This document shows positions 21,088-30,820 of a DNA stretch of 64,000 nt, one piece after another. The first letter of the stretch is position 1; each line of letters opens with the position of its first letter. The stretch is from positions 1 to 64,000 of the forward strand of contig NZ_WNKT01000020.1 of NCBI RefSeq assembly GCF_009720725.1. Direction: 5' to 3'. Source of the stretch: Allochromatium palmeri (GTDB taxonomy: Bacteria > Pseudomonadota > Gammaproteobacteria > Chromatiales > Chromatiaceae). The translations under genes and the position numbers were made by a program. Under the pieces are notes generated by a model. The model saw only the letters and a list, made by a program, of their open reading frames with translations, had not been told where the DNA came from and did not search any database.

Positions 21088-21873
21088 TCAAAGCGCATCC
21101 AGAAAGGTCTGGATGGCGCGACTGGTTGCGATCGGGTGCGAGAGATGGGGCGCATGGGCCGCGCCTTCGATGATCTCGACCCTTGCTTCGGGCATCAAGA
21201 GTTCGATGCGCTCGGCGACCCGTGCCGGAACCAGGGTGTCGTGCTGGCCGAACAGCCAGAGCGTCGGACAGCGGATGTCCGGGAGCTGCGGGCGCAGGTC
21301 TTCCTCGCGCAGCAGATCCAGGCCCAGGGCCAGCGCGGCGGGCTGGGGTTCGGGGCGTACGGCCAGTTCCTGTTTGAGGATGCGCAGCGTCTCGCGGGCG
21401 GTGTCGCTGCCGCGCGTTTGCAGGGCCAGGAAGCGGCTCAGGGTCACGCTTGGGTCGGCGAGCAGGCCGTCGTGGAACTGGGCGAGGGTCGCTTCGGGCA
21501 TGGCGGGCGTCCAGTCGGTCGCCTGGGTGAAGCGTGGGGTGGCGGTCAGGAGGATCAGGCCGGCGACGCGCTTGGGTGCAAGCAGGGCGGCGGCCAGGGC
21601 GATGAGTCCGCCCAGCGACCAGCCGACCCAGACGGCGCGCTTGGGGGCGGCGTCCAGGCAGGCTTCGGCCCAGCCCCAGAGGTAATCGCGTCCGGTGGGG
21701 AAGGGGCTGTCGCCGTGTCCGGGCAGGTCGATGCGGTGTTGGGTCAGGCCGTTCCAGGTGGACTCGGGGATGCCGTTCCAGATGGCCGAGTTCATGCCCC
21801 AGCCGTGGAGCAGGACTAGGTCATCTGTGGTTTCAGGGGTTGGAGTGTGCGGTGGGGCGGATTGGTTCGACAT
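21088..21873 (-). CDS. bioH: pimeloyl-ACP methyl ester esterase
   Basis: Alpha/beta hydrolase that removes the methyl cap from pimeloyl-ACP methyl ester. The 261-residue product from ATG 21873 has the oxyanion region LLHGWGMNSAIW, the nucleophile elbow GWSLGGL, aspartate in GQHDTLVP and histidine in EGAAHAPHLSHP, the full BioH catalytic set. Residues encoded upstream of 21873 fall inside a palindromic repeat and are not part of the gene. Confidence 0.93.
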   Translation of the reverse strand: MSNQSAPPHTPTPETTDDLVLLHGWGMNSAIWNGIPESTWNGLTQHRIDLPGHGDSPFPTGRDYLWGWAEACLDAAPKRAVWVGWSLGGLIALAAALLAPKRVAGLILLTATPRFTQATDWTPAMPEATLAQFHDGLLADPSVTLSRFLALQTRGSDTARETLRILKQELAVRPEPQPAALALGLDLLREEDLRPQLPDIRCPTLWLFGQHDTLVPARVAERIELLMPEARVEIIEGAAHAPHLSHPIATSRAIQTFLDAL

Positions 21874-21912
21874 CGGTTGTGGTTTCGGTGTGGTTGTTTG
21901 ACTCGGTAGGTG

Positions 21913-22018
21913 GGTGGTTCGGGGCGCCGCTGGCGGGGGACGCCGTGAATCCATCCCTGGAGGCTTGACGACCGCCTCCATGCGGTCGACACCCCCGCCA
22001 ACGGCACCCCGAACCACC
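21913..22018. repeat. MITE-like palindromic intergenic element
   Basis: Two 27-nt arms, 21913-21939 and 21992-22018, are inverted and match at 25 positions. The 52-nt centre holds a further small stem (ACCGC CTCCAT GCGGT at 21971-21986). It lies in the gap between bioF and bioH on their common transcript. The layout is that of a short non-autonomous palindromic repeat; no other copy was noticed in this window. Confidence 0.7.
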
Positions 22019-22055
22019 TGTCGGCCTCATCGCGGGCGGTTGGGCGCGGGTTTAG

Positions 22056-23234
22056 CTAGGTCGGTAATCTAGCTAGGGCCGCGAGCAGCCGGTCGATGTC
22101 GTCGGCAGTGTGCGCGGCTGAGAGTGTGACCCGCAACCGCGCCGTGCCTTCGGGAACCGTTGGGGGGCGGATGGCGGTGACCAGGAGGCCGGCGGCTTCG
22201 AGCGCGGCGCTCCAGGCCAGTGCCTGTTCGGCGCTGCCGGCTTGGATCGGCTGGATGGGTGTCGGCGAGTCCATCAGGTTCAGTCCGATTCGGGTCGCTC
22301 CGGTGCGAAAGCGGTCGATCCACTCGGCGAGCCGTTCGCGTCGCCAGTGTTCGCGTCGGGTGATGTCGAGGCTGGCGAGCGTGGCTTCAGCCAGGGCCGG
22401 TGGGGTGGCGGTGGTGTAGATGTAACTGCGTGCGCTCTGGATCAGGGTCTCGATCAGTTCCTCGGAACCGGCGACGAAGGCGCCGAAGGTGCCGAACGCC
22501 TTGCCGAGTGTGCCCATCAGGATGGGGACGTCTTCAGGGCCGAGTCCACAGTGATCCAGCGAGCCGCGTCCGTCGCGTCCCAGTACACCCAGACCGTGCG
22601 CGTCGTCGACCATCAGCCAGGCGCCGACTTCGCGCGCGATCGCGGCCAGCCCAGGCAATGGGGCCAGATCACCGTCCATGCTGAACACGCCGTCGGTGAC
22701 GATGAGCCGCGCAGGGTCGGTGTCGATCAGGCGTTTGAGCGCCTGGGCATCGGCGTGCGGATAGCGGCGCAGTCGGGCGCGTGACAACAGGGCGCCGTCG
22801 AGCAGCGAGGCATGATTGAGCCGATCCTCGAACACCGTGTCGTTACGTCCGGCCAGGGCGCTGATGACGCCCAGATTGGCCATGTAGCCGGTCGAAAAGA
22901 GCAGGGCACGCGGGCGTCCGGTGAACTCAGCTAGCGCCTCCTCCAGAGCCTGATGCGCGCGGCTGTGACCGTTGACCAGATGCGCCGCGCCGCTGCCTAC
23001 ACCCCAGCGTTCAGCGCCGTCGCGCAGGGCGGCGATCACCTCGGGGTGATTGGCCAGTCCCAGATAGTCGTTGCCGCAGAAGCTCAGCATCGGTCGGCCA
23101 TCAACCCGCGCCTGGGGCTGCTGTGGGCTGTCCTGGAGCCGGCGGCGCCGATAGAGCGACTGCGCTTTGAGCGCGTCGAGTCGCGGGCGCAGTTCGGTTT
23201 CGGGGCCGGGGCGGCTGGACGGCGGTCGCTCCAT
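22056..23234 (-). CDS. bioF: 8-amino-7-oxononanoate synthase
   Basis: PLP enzyme condensing pimeloyl-ACP with L-alanine in biotin synthesis. The 392 residues have the N-terminal [15 protein letters not shown] motif, [11 protein letters not shown] (PLP-binding aspartate and histidine) and the PLP-lysine region [16 protein letters not shown]. It follows bioB by 10 nt in the operon read leftward from 24.3 kb. Confidence 0.96.
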   Translation of the reverse strand: MERPPSSRPGPETELRPRLDALKAQSLYRRRRLQDSPQQPQARVDGRPMLSFCGNDYLGLANHPEVIAALRDGAERWGVGSGAAHLVNGHSRAHQALEEALAEFTGRPRALLFSTGYMANLGVISALAGRNDTVFEDRLNHASLLDGALLSRARLRRYPHADAQALKRLIDTDPARLIVTDGVFSMDGDLAPLPGLAAIAREVGAWLMVDDAHGLGVLGRDGRGSLDHCGLGPEDVPILMGTLGKAFGTFGAFVAGSEELIETLIQSARSYIYTTATPPALAEATLASLDITRREHWRRERLAEWIDRFRTGATRIGLNLMDSPTPIQPIQAGSAEQALAWSAALEAAGLLVTAIRPPTVPEGTARLRVTLSAAHTADDIDRLLAALARLPT

Positions 23235-23244
23235 GTCTCGCGCC

Positions 23245-24288
23245 TCAGAGCCGGATCTTGTGCTCGGTGGTCTTGTGGCAGGCGCCCGGCTCGGTGCGTT
23301 CGGCCTCGACCTGCTCGAAGCTCAGCCCCAGACGCTCGAACAGTCGCCGGTCGCGGTCGGACTCGGCATTGGGCGCGGTCAGCAGTCGCTCGCCATAGAA
23401 GATCGAGTTGGCGCCGGCTAGGAAACAAAGCGCCTGCAACTCGTCGCTCATCTCACTGCGTCCGGCCGAGAGGCGGACATGCGAGCGCGGCATGATGATC
23501 CGCGCCGCCGCCACCACGCGCACGAACTCGAAGGGATCGAGTGCGTCGACGCCGAACAGCGGCGTGCCCTCGACCTGGACCAGCAAATTGATGGGGACGG
23601 ACTCAGGATGCGCCGGCAGGTTGGCGAGCTGGCGCAGCATGGAGGCACGATCACGGCGCGACTCGCCCATGCCGAGGATGCCGCCGCTACAGGTTTTGAG
23701 TCCGACCGCGCGGATGTGTTCCAGGGTGTCGAGCCGGTCCTGATAGGTGCGGGTGCTGATGACCTGACCGTAGTATTCGGGCGAGGTGTCGAGGTTATGG
23801 TTGTAGTAGTCGAGTCCGGCGTCCTTGAGCCGGCGTGCCTGTTCGGCGGTCAGCATGCCGAGGGTGACACAGGTTTCCAGCCCGAGCGCGTGGATGCCTT
23901 CGATCATGGCGATCACCTGTTCGAGATGGCGATCGCTCGGGTTGCGCCAGGCCGCGCCCATGCAGAAGCGGGTCGCGCCCTGGGCCTTGGCGGTGCGCGC
24001 GGTCTCCAGCACGGTGTCGAGCGGCAGGATACGCTCGGGTTCGACGGCGGTCGCATGGCGCGCGCTCTGGCCGCAATAACCGCAATCCTCGGGACAGGCG
24101 CCGGTCTTGATGCTCAGCAGCGTGCTGACCTGAATGGTATTAGCATCGAAGTGGGTGCGGTGGATGCCCTGGGCGCTGAACAGCAGATCGTTGAACGGCT
24201 GGTCGAGGATCGATTCGATCTCGTCGAGCGACCAATCGTGACGGAGTGCGGTCTGTGACTGGAAGGCGGTGGTCTGAATCTGTGACAT
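23245..24288 (-). CDS. bioB: biotin synthase
   Basis: Radical-SAM enzyme inserting sulfur into dethiobiotin. The 347-residue product has the [14 protein letters not shown] cluster-binding motif (CxxxCxxC), the YYNHNLDTS motif that supplies a [2Fe-2S] ligand region, and GGILGMGE. It is the first gene of the bio operon and is preceded by a promoter overlapping a BirA operator. Confidence 0.97.
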   Translation of the reverse strand: MSQIQTTAFQSQTALRHDWSLDEIESILDQPFNDLLFSAQGIHRTHFDANTIQVSTLLSIKTGACPEDCGYCGQSARHATAVEPERILPLDTVLETARTAKAQGATRFCMGAAWRNPSDRHLEQVIAMIEGIHALGLETCVTLGMLTAEQARRLKDAGLDYYNHNLDTSPEYYGQVISTRTYQDRLDTLEHIRAVGLKTCSGGILGMGESRRDRASMLRQLANLPAHPESVPINLLVQVEGTPLFGVDALDPFEFVRVVAAARIIMPRSHVRLSAGRSEMSDELQALCFLAGANSIFYGERLLTAPNAESDRDRRLFERLGLSFEQVEAERTEPGACHKTTEHKIRL

Positions 24289-24345
24289 GGGCGGGGAGAA
24301 CCGGTGGTACTCGGAGGCGTGGGTTCCGAGGTGGCAAAACCCGTT

Positions 24346-24373
24346 ACTTTAAGGGGGTTGACTGCGTTGTCAA
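24346..24373 (-). promoter_or_regulatory. predicted sigma-70 promoter of bioB
   Basis: On the minus strand TTGACA (complement of 24368-24373) and TAAAGT (complement of 24346-24351) are 16 bp apart. The -35 hexamer lies within the left BirA half-site, which would make repression by biotinyl-AMP-BirA direct. Confidence 0.6.
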
Positions 24374-24399
24374 CTGATTTTGGGCTTTTGAGTTTACAG
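24367..24399 (-). promoter_or_regulatory. BirA operator of the biotin operon
   Basis: TTGTCAACT and AGTTTACAG are separated by 15 bp. This matches the proteobacterial BirA box (TTGTAAACC, 15 bp, GGTTTACAA) in spacing and in 13 of 18 arm positions, with the arms inverted as required. Confidence 0.75.
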
Positions 24400-24435
24400 C
24401 GGAGATGTCAGGATAGATCACCTTGGCACCCTGGT

Positions 24436-25137
24436 ATGGTAAGTTCACTCATCGAGTTCCTGTTCCCACCGACCTGCCTGCTCTGCGGCGCACCCGGCGA
24501 TCAGGGCCGCGATCTATGCGACGGTTGCGCACTCGATCTACCCTACAACCTCAGCGCCTGCGCCCGCTGCGCGCGGCCCTTCCTCATCGCGCTGTCGGAT
24601 GGGGCGATCTGCGGCGATTGCGAGCGCCGCCCACCGCCGTTCGAAGCCTGTCTGACGGCCTTTCGCTACGAGGGGGCGGTACCCTTTCTGATCACGGGCG
24701 CCAAGTTCCGTGGACGGCTCAATGCCGTGCGTCTGCTGGGTCAGTGTCTGGCCGAGCATGTGCGTGAGTCGGCAGGCGAGTGCGACTGGCCCGAGGCGCT
24801 GCTCCCGGTGCCGCTGCATCCGCGACGCCAGCGCACGCGCGGCTACAACCAGGCGCTGGAGATCGCGCGCGTCACGGGGCGCGCGCTGTCCATTCCGGTC
24901 GAACCGCGTCTCGTTGCCCGCACTCTGGCCACGCCGCCCCAGGTCGGACTGACGGCACGCGCCCGACGACGCAACATCCGGGGGGCGTTCAAGGCCACGA
25001 CCGATCTCAAGGGACGGCATCTGGCCATCGTCGATGATGTGATGACGACCGGCGGCACGGTGTCCGAGCTGAGTCAGGTGCTGATCGACGCCGGCGCCGC
25101 GCGGGTCGATGTCTGGGCCGTAGCGCGGACCCTGTAA
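24436..25137 (+). CDS. comF: ComF-family phosphoribosyltransferase-like protein
   Basis: Homologue of ComF/GntX, linked to DNA uptake or use of DNA in many bacteria. The 233-residue form starting at ATG 24436 has an N-terminal four-cysteine zinc ribbon pattern (CLLCG ... CDGC ... CARCARP ... CGDC) and a phosphoribosyltransferase domain with PRPP motif AIVDDVMTTGGTVSE near the C-terminus and the family-specific RGYNQALEIAR. It is divergent from bioB; the 147-bp gap carries the BirA site. Confidence 0.9.
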   Translation: MVSSLIEFLFPPTCLLCGAPGDQGRDLCDGCALDLPYNLSACARCARPFLIALSDGAICGDCERRPPPFEACLTAFRYEGAVPFLITGAKFRGRLNAVRLLGQCLAEHVRESAGECDWPEALLPVPLHPRRQRTRGYNQALEIARVTGRALSIPVEPRLVARTLATPPQVGLTARARRRNIRGAFKATTDLKGRHLAIVDDVMTTGGTVSELSQVLIDAGAARVDVWAVARTL

Positions 25138-25151
25138 TCTCAGGCGTGGAT

Positions 25152-26396
25152 TCAGCCTGGCGGCTGGCGATACAGCCGACACGACTCGATATGCCGGTCG
25201 ATCTGCTCGATTAGACGCTGATACTCACCGCGCTTGTCTGCGCCGAGACGATCCTCGAAACGCGCCTGGCTCAGCCCCTCCGGCAGGCTGTCGATGCGCG
25301 GCATGAAGTCGTCCTCGCGCAACCCCTTGCGCGCGATGGACTGAAGCCGCCGGGCGCTCGCTGCACTCTCGGTGGCTAACCGCGCGAAACGGATACCGGC
25401 GCGGTTGGCCGTCATGTCGGCGAAGCTGAAGCCGCTGCCGCCATTGGCGTCCGACATCTCCTTGTACCAGCCGACCAGACTGGAGAGCGCGTCCGTGCCC
25501 TGGACGGCGAGCGCCGCCGAGGTCATGAAGTGCTGACTCAGATCGACCCGACCGCGCAGCAGTACCAGACGCGGTCGCGCGTGCGGCTCAGTCGAATCGT
25601 CGTCTGGAGCGCGAATGGACTGGCCGTTGACATAGGCCGCCAGCGCCAGGATGAGCGCACGATGACTGGCGACCGGATCCGCGCCCGCGCCGGCGGTCTC
25701 CAGCAGCAGATGGGCGAGCAGATCCGGCAACGGGAGCGGTTTGCGCCCAGGTTGCGCCGCGGCATACTGGACCAGCGCCTCCTGAGCGGCCAGCACCAGG
25801 GGCAGTTCATCGGACGCGATCATGCCGCCGCTGAACCGCTCGACCATGTTGGGATGCCAGTCGTAATCGAGCGTCAGCCGTTCGGGCGTGAAACGGACCT
25901 CATGCACCATCTGCGCGCGATCGAGTGCCTGGAGCGCCTGCTCGACCAGCGCCTGCGCCAGAGCGCCGGGAATCGGCAGTCCGGCGACCCGCGCCGACTC
26001 GACCCGTGGCAGCGGACCGTCCTCGACCAGTTCCAGTTCCAGATTGAGATAGCCGTCGAGCTGATCGAGCGGCAGCTTGAGCGAGAGGGCCAGACTCGCC
26101 CGGCCCGCGCCGAGACGCACCTGGGCCTGCCCCTGTCCACTGCGTCCGAGCAGGGCATTGAGCAGCAGGTTGACCTGCGGCTCGGTGAGTTCGAGCCGGT
26201 TGCTGGAAGCCGCCCGCGAATGATGCGCCCGCTGCTTGGCGAGCCAATCAGCGGCCCAGGTCTGTTCGGCTGGACTCGGCGGCGCCGGCTCGGCGACCAG
26301 GGGGCCGCGGTCCAGCGCCAGGGCCAGTCCCAGGACGAGTGTCGCGAACAGTCCAAGACTCGCAACCCATAGCAAACCGTTCAGCAAAAAACGCAT
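25152..26396 (-). CDS. hypothetical membrane-anchored protein
   Basis: Family not recognised. The 414 residues from ATG 26396 begin with a single hydrophobic segment (about 5-28) followed by a large predicted periplasmic domain without cysteines. The region LELTEPQVNLLLNALL near residue 70 and the LGAGRASLALSLKLP segment suggest a beta-rich lipid-transport-like fold, but I cannot place it. It lies 3' of and 33 nt from the transglutaminase gene on the same strand and may be in its operon. Confidence 0.7.
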   Translation of the reverse strand: MRFLLNGLLWVASLGLFATLVLGLALALDRGPLVAEPAPPSPAEQTWAADWLAKQRAHHSRAASSNRLELTEPQVNLLLNALLGRSGQGQAQVRLGAGRASLALSLKLPLDQLDGYLNLELELVEDGPLPRVESARVAGLPIPGALAQALVEQALQALDRAQMVHEVRFTPERLTLDYDWHPNMVERFSGGMIASDELPLVLAAQEALVQYAAAQPGRKPLPLPDLLAHLLLETAGAGADPVASHRALILALAAYVNGQSIRAPDDDSTEPHARPRLVLLRGRVDLSQHFMTSAALAVQGTDALSSLVGWYKEMSDANGGSGFSFADMTANRAGIRFARLATESAASARRLQSIARKGLREDDFMPRIDSLPEGLSQARFEDRLGADKRGEYQRLIEQIDRHIESCRLYRQPPG

Positions 26397-26429
26397 GACA
26401 TACAGGATCCAAGGTGGCTGCACGAAAGC

Positions 26430-27320
26430 CTATTGGTCTGCGGCCTCGCCGATCCGGTTGACGTCGACCGCCACACTCAGATCATGCTGCCCGCCGCCAT
26501 AGAAGATGCCGCGCAGCGGTGTGACATCCTGGAAATCGCGCCCGATGGCGGTGGTGATGTGCTGCTCGATCGGGATGCAGTCATTGGTCGGATCGAAGTC
26601 GATCCAGCCATGATCCGGAATCAGCACCGAGAACCAGGCATGCGAGGCATCGGCGCCCTGGAGCTTGACCTGGCCGGGCGGTGGCAGCGTTTCCAGATAG
26701 CCGCTCACATAGCGCGCCGCCAGCCCCAGCCCGCGCAGACCGGCGATGGCGATATGGGCGAAGTCCTGACACACACCTCGGCGCTGGCGCATCACTTCAG
26801 CCACCGGCGTGGCGACCGTGGTCGCGGTCGGGTCATACTCGATCTCGCGGTGGATGCGGCCCATCAGATCCAGGGTCGCTTCCAGGATCGGGCGTCCGCG
26901 CTTGAAAGAGAGGGCGGCAAACGCCCGCGCGTCCGCGTCGAGCGGCACCTGGGGCGAAGGCAGGGTGAAGATGCGCGCATCGTTCATGAGTCCGTCGCCG
27001 CGGTCATAGAGTCGCTCGACGGCCAGCTCCCAGGGCGACGTGCGCTCAGGCGCCGGCGTGGGCACAGGCGTGATCTCGATTTCACTCAGGGCCGTGACTT
27101 CCAACAGGCTATGCGCCTGCTGGATCGAAAAATAACTCACCCGATTGCCGAAGAAGTCCTCGTGCTCGCGGCTGACCGCCGGCCAGGGATCGACACGCAG
27201 ACTGGCGCTCAGGCAATGCTGAGTGCGGGTGTCGATCGGCTTGAGATGCGCGATGCTGTGACAGAGCGACACCGGATCGGCATAGTCATAGCGGGTCACA
27301 TGCTGGACCTTGTATCTCAT
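26430..27320 (-). CDS. transglutaminase-like cysteine peptidase
   Basis: Papain-fold enzyme with N-terminal bacterial transglutaminase-associated beta domain (residues 1-80, starting RYKVQHVTRYDYADPV) and a core with the triad Cys (RGVCQDFAH), His (DASHAWFSV) and Asp (FDPTNDC). The 296-residue length is typical. It overlaps the upstream ATP-grasp gene by 4 nt, so the two are translated together. In many bacteria this trio of transglutaminase, circularly permuted ATP-grasp and alpha-E proteins occurs as a conserved cluster thought to make or cleave an unknown peptide bond. Confidence 0.9.
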   Translation of the reverse strand: MRYKVQHVTRYDYADPVSLCHSIAHLKPIDTRTQHCLSASLRVDPWPAVSREHEDFFGNRVSYFSIQQAHSLLEVTALSEIEITPVPTPAPERTSPWELAVERLYDRGDGLMNDARIFTLPSPQVPLDADARAFAALSFKRGRPILEATLDLMGRIHREIEYDPTATTVATPVAEVMRQRRGVCQDFAHIAIAGLRGLGLAARYVSGYLETLPPPGQVKLQGADASHAWFSVLIPDHGWIDFDPTNDCIPIEQHITTAIGRDFQDVTPLRGIFYGGGQHDLSVAVDVNRIGEAADQ

Positions 27321-29902
27321 ACGGGCATCTCGGCGACACGCGACAGCAGGCTGTGCGGCTGCTCCTCGTGGCGGAAGTATTGGGCGGTGATGGCATCTGA
27401 CATGGCCGCGAGCTGATCGTTCAAGTCACCGAGCATGGTGTCGAGCTGTGCCCGGCGCTGGCCGCTGTCGTCGATCTGGATGAGCTGGTTGATCTCGGCC
27501 AGCCGGATGTCGGTCAGACTCTTGAGCGAGAGTTTCTCGGCCGGCGCCCGTCCGACCGCCAGATCGCCGTGCGGCAGTTCGGTCGCCAGCCGCCCGAGCA
27601 TGGCGAGCTGATAGGCCAGGGCGCGCGGATTGCCCTCGTCCTGGAACACCAGATCGAGCAGGGCGCCGACGCGTGTCCCGCCCCGATAGCGGCGTCGATA
27701 GGTGATGGTGCTGTCGGTCACGCCCAGCACGGCTTCGATGAGCATGTTCTCGTCGGCCTCGCTGGCCACGGGCACCAGGGTTGAGCGCAACAGACTGGCG
27801 ATGGTGGTGCCGCGCTCCAGCCGGCGTCCGGTCTCCAGAAAGTGCCAGCCCTCGTTGTGAGTCATGTTCTCCTGCGTCAGGCCGGAGAAGGCCACCAGCG
27901 AGGTCACCAGGGGATCGAGTTCGTCGAGCGCCTGCGAGAGCACGCGCGGCGGATGATCGGCGAGACTGGCCTGAAGCGTCTCGATGTCGCCGATGATGCG
28001 CCAGGTGTCGGTCGAGAGCCGGTCGCGGACCGAGTAGGCTGCCTGACCCAGCGCTTCCAGCGTCTGCGGCAGACTGCCGACACGACTGCGGTCCGAGATC
28101 AGCGACAGCAGTTCAGGAACCGGATCGTTCAGCTGCTCCTCGGCGTCAGGGCCGAGAAAACCGGGGAAGGTCTGGGTCTGATGAGTCAGGGCTTCCAGCA
28201 AGGCGCGCAGACAGGACGAGCTGGCCGGCGAGAGCGGATAGTCACTGCGCTCGGCGTACTTGAAAATGGTGATGCGCAGCAGGCGCACCAGACCCTCGGC
28301 GCGCTCGGCATAGCGTCCGATCCAGAACAGATTGTCGGCCACACGGCTGGAAACAGCGCTTTCCTGGATCACGGCCGGCGTGATCTCAGAGAGTGTCATC
28401 AGGGTCTCGCGGCGCTCAGGCTCGGAGGCCAGCACCCAGACATCCTTGCCGAGTCCGCCGAGCTGCCCGGAGACCGGCGAGGCGGCTTCGGGGGTCAGAT
28501 GCACCCGACCCAGACCGCCCGGCATCACCGAATAGCCTTCTTCCTCGGCGATCAGGAAGGTGCGCAGAGTGGTCGGACGCGGTTCCAGATGTTGGCCGAT
28601 CAGGGCCGGCGCGGTCGCCGGCTCGACCATTTGCTGAGCGATATAGTGACGCGGACGCGCCTGGATGGCGCGCACTAACTGCTCACGCGCGGCCGGCTTC
28701 AGCGTCCCCGGCTGGATCGGGTTTGACTCGGTTGACGGATGGACGCCGCGCACGACGAGCTGGTCGAGTTCGTCGAGCACCCGCGCGCGTGCTTCATCCT
28801 CGCCGCACCACCAGGTCGGAACACCCGGCAGCGCCAACTCTTCGCCCAGCAGGTGCTGACAGAGTGCGGGCAGAAACGCCATGAGCGCCGGATGTTCGAG
28901 CACACCGCTGCCGAGCGCGTTGGCGAGGGTGACATTGCCCAGGCGTGTCGCCTGTACCAGTCCGGGGATACCGAGCAGCGAATCTTCGCGCAGCTCCAGC
29001 GGATCGCACCAGACGTCGTCGAGCCGGCGCAGCACCGTATCGATGCGCTCCAGGCGCCCGAGCGTGCGCAGCCACAGCGCCCCGTCGCGCACCGACAGAT
29101 CCCCGCCCTGCACCAGGGTGTAGCCCAGATAGTTGGCCAGATAGGCGTGCTCGAAATAGGCCTCGTTGCGCGGGCCGGGCGTGAGTACGGCCACGCGCGG
29201 TTCCTCGCCATGCTGGGGCGCAAGCCGCGTGAATGCGCGGCGCATCGAGCGGAAGAACCCGGCCAGCCGATGGACGTGCGAGTCGCGAAAGACGCTCGGC
29301 AGCACGCGCGAGAGCACCACGCGATTCTCCAGCGCATAGCCGGCGCCAAGTGGGCTCTGAGCGCGATCGCTGATAACCTGCCAGCGTCCATCGGGCAAAC
29401 GTGTGAGATCGGCGGCGTAATGCACCAGCGGTCGTCCGCCCGCGAAGTCCACCCCCTTGCAGGGCAGCAGATAACCTGGATAGCCATCGATCAGCTCGGC
29501 CGGGATCAGCTCCAGCCGGACCAGATCGCGCGCGCCATAGAGATCACGCAGGATCAGGTTGAGCAGCTCGGCGCGCTGGATCAGGCCGCGTTCCAGCTCG
29601 GCCCATTCGTCACTGCGGATCAGCAGCGGCAGCAGATCCAGCTCCCAGGGGCGCGACATGCCGCGCGGGTCGCCGTGTGGATTGTAGGTGACCCCATTGT
29701 CGCGGATCAGGCGTCTGGATTCGCCCCAGCGCTCCTCGATCCCGGCCGGACCAAGAGTGCGCAGGGCATCGAGCAGATACTGCCAGTGTGGACGCACCTC
29801 GCCCTCGGGCGTGCGCATCTCGTCGTAACAGTCGGGCAACGGGAGATAAGCATCGACCAGACCCGGTTGGTCAGGGAGCGACGCCAGCTCGGGTGAAGAC
29901 AT
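27317..29902 (-). CDS. circularly permuted ATP-grasp / alpha-E domain fusion
   Basis: The 861-residue protein fuses two domains often encoded separately. Residues about 80-480 are a circularly permuted type-2 ATP-grasp ligase (NGVTYNPHGDPRG, PWELDLLPLLI, VLTPGPRNEAYFEHAYLA and PGGLGRV are hallmark segments). Residues about 510-850 are an alpha-helical alpha-E domain beginning SRVADNLFWIGRYAERAE. ATP-grasp ligases form amide bonds; the product is not known. The adjacent transglutaminase-like peptidase overlaps by 4 nt, implying a coupled step. Confidence 0.9.
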   Translation of the reverse strand: MSSPELASLPDQPGLVDAYLPLPDCYDEMRTPEGEVRPHWQYLLDALRTLGPAGIEERWGESRRLIRDNGVTYNPHGDPRGMSRPWELDLLPLLIRSDEWAELERGLIQRAELLNLILRDLYGARDLVRLELIPAELIDGYPGYLLPCKGVDFAGGRPLVHYAADLTRLPDGRWQVISDRAQSPLGAGYALENRVVLSRVLPSVFRDSHVHRLAGFFRSMRRAFTRLAPQHGEEPRVAVLTPGPRNEAYFEHAYLANYLGYTLVQGGDLSVRDGALWLRTLGRLERIDTVLRRLDDVWCDPLELREDSLLGIPGLVQATRLGNVTLANALGSGVLEHPALMAFLPALCQHLLGEELALPGVPTWWCGEDEARARVLDELDQLVVRGVHPSTESNPIQPGTLKPAAREQLVRAIQARPRHYIAQQMVEPATAPALIGQHLEPRPTTLRTFLIAEEEGYSVMPGGLGRVHLTPEAASPVSGQLGGLGKDVWVLASEPERRETLMTLSEITPAVIQESAVSSRVADNLFWIGRYAERAEGLVRLLRITIFKYAERSDYPLSPASSSCLRALLEALTHQTQTFPGFLGPDAEEQLNDPVPELLSLISDRSRVGSLPQTLEALGQAAYSVRDRLSTDTWRIIGDIETLQASLADHPPRVLSQALDELDPLVTSLVAFSGLTQENMTHNEGWHFLETGRRLERGTTIASLLRSTLVPVASEADENMLIEAVLGVTDSTITYRRRYRGGTRVGALLDLVFQDEGNPRALAYQLAMLGRLATELPHGDLAVGRAPAEKLSLKSLTDIRLAEINQLIQIDDSGQRRAQLDTMLGDLNDQLAAMSDAITAQYFRHEEQPHSLLSRVAEMPV

Positions 29903-30039
29903 GAGAGGGGACTCGTTCGGGGCGCGGAGGGGCGATTAGACACGTCATCCAGGAGGCTTGCAAGGCGCAAGCGCGCTGTTTGTCGCGACATGTCCGCCAG
30001 GGGCGGCGAGCAGAGCGCGGGCAACCAGCGGCCGGCCTC

Positions 30040-30816
30040 TCAGTCGTAGTGCTCATCCTTCCAGCGTCGCAGGGCGGTGAAGACCTCGGCGCTGGTGGTG
30101 AGTCGCCGGCCGGCCTGATGCTCGGCGGCGGCGATGACGTTCGGTTCGCAGGTACGCAGAAAGGGATTAGTCGCGCGCTCCAGATCCAGACGCGAGGGGA
30201 CGGTCGGCTGTCCCCTGGAGCGCTGCAACTGGACCTGGCGCACGCGCTCGGCGAGCGCCTGGCTGTCGGGCTCGACCCATTCGGCGAAGCCGAGATTGGC
30301 CTGGGTGTATTCGTGCGCGCAATAACAGCGCGTGTCAGCGGGCAGGGCGGCGATCCGCTCCAGTGAATGGGCGAGTTGCTCGAAGGTGCCGTCGAAGACC
30401 CGCCCGCAACCGGCCGCAAACAGCGTGTCGCCACAGAACAGACAGCCGGCGCCCAGATAGGCGATGTGGCTGGACGTGTGGCCCGGAACCTCCAGCACCT
30501 GAAAAGGCGTCGTGAGTCCCGCCGGGGTGAAGGTCTCGCCCTCGCCTCGGCGGTGGCTGAGGGCGCGGATGCGGTCGTCATCGGGGCCGTTGATCTCCAG
30601 CGTCGGGACGGCGGCGAGCAGCGCCTCAAGTCCCCCGGTGTGATCAGCGTGATGGTGGGTGATCAGCACCGAGGTCAGCGTCAGACGCTCGGCACTGAGT
30701 CGCTCCAGCACCGGCTCGGCATCGCCCGGATCGACCACAACTGCGTTGCCGCTCCCTTCGGTTAGGAGCCAGATGTAGTTGTCTTCGAAGGCCGGGATCG
30801 GTTGGACGTCGAGCAT
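30040..30816 (-). CDS. gloB: hydroxyacylglutathione hydrolase (glyoxalase II)
   Basis: Metallo-beta-lactamase-fold enzyme hydrolysing S-D-lactoylglutathione in methylglyoxal detoxification. The 258 residues from ATG 30816 include the THHHADHTGG dinuclear metal motif, GHTSSHIAY, FCGDTLFAAGCGR and the glutathione-binding C-terminal region with CEHEY-like CAHEYTQANLGFA. The long in-frame extension upstream to 31002 is antisense to dxs and was rejected. It starts 4 nt after dxs ends, on the same strand. Confidence 0.95.
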   Translation of the reverse strand: MLDVQPIPAFEDNYIWLLTEGSGNAVVVDPGDAEPVLERLSAERLTLTSVLITHHHADHTGGLEALLAAVPTLEINGPDDDRIRALSHRRGEGETFTPAGLTTPFQVLEVPGHTSSHIAYLGAGCLFCGDTLFAAGCGRVFDGTFEQLAHSLERIAALPADTRCYCAHEYTQANLGFAEWVEPDSQALAERVRQVQLQRSRGQPTVPSRLDLERATNPFLRTCEPNVIAAAEHQAGRRLTTSAEVFTALRRWKDEHYD

Positions 30817-30820
30817 GGTG

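Noticed and set aside
24357-24374. GTTGAC-TGCGTT-GTCAAC palindrome as a separate operator
   Set aside because: It overlaps the better-supported BirA box and promoter; its 6-bp spacing fits no regulator I can name.
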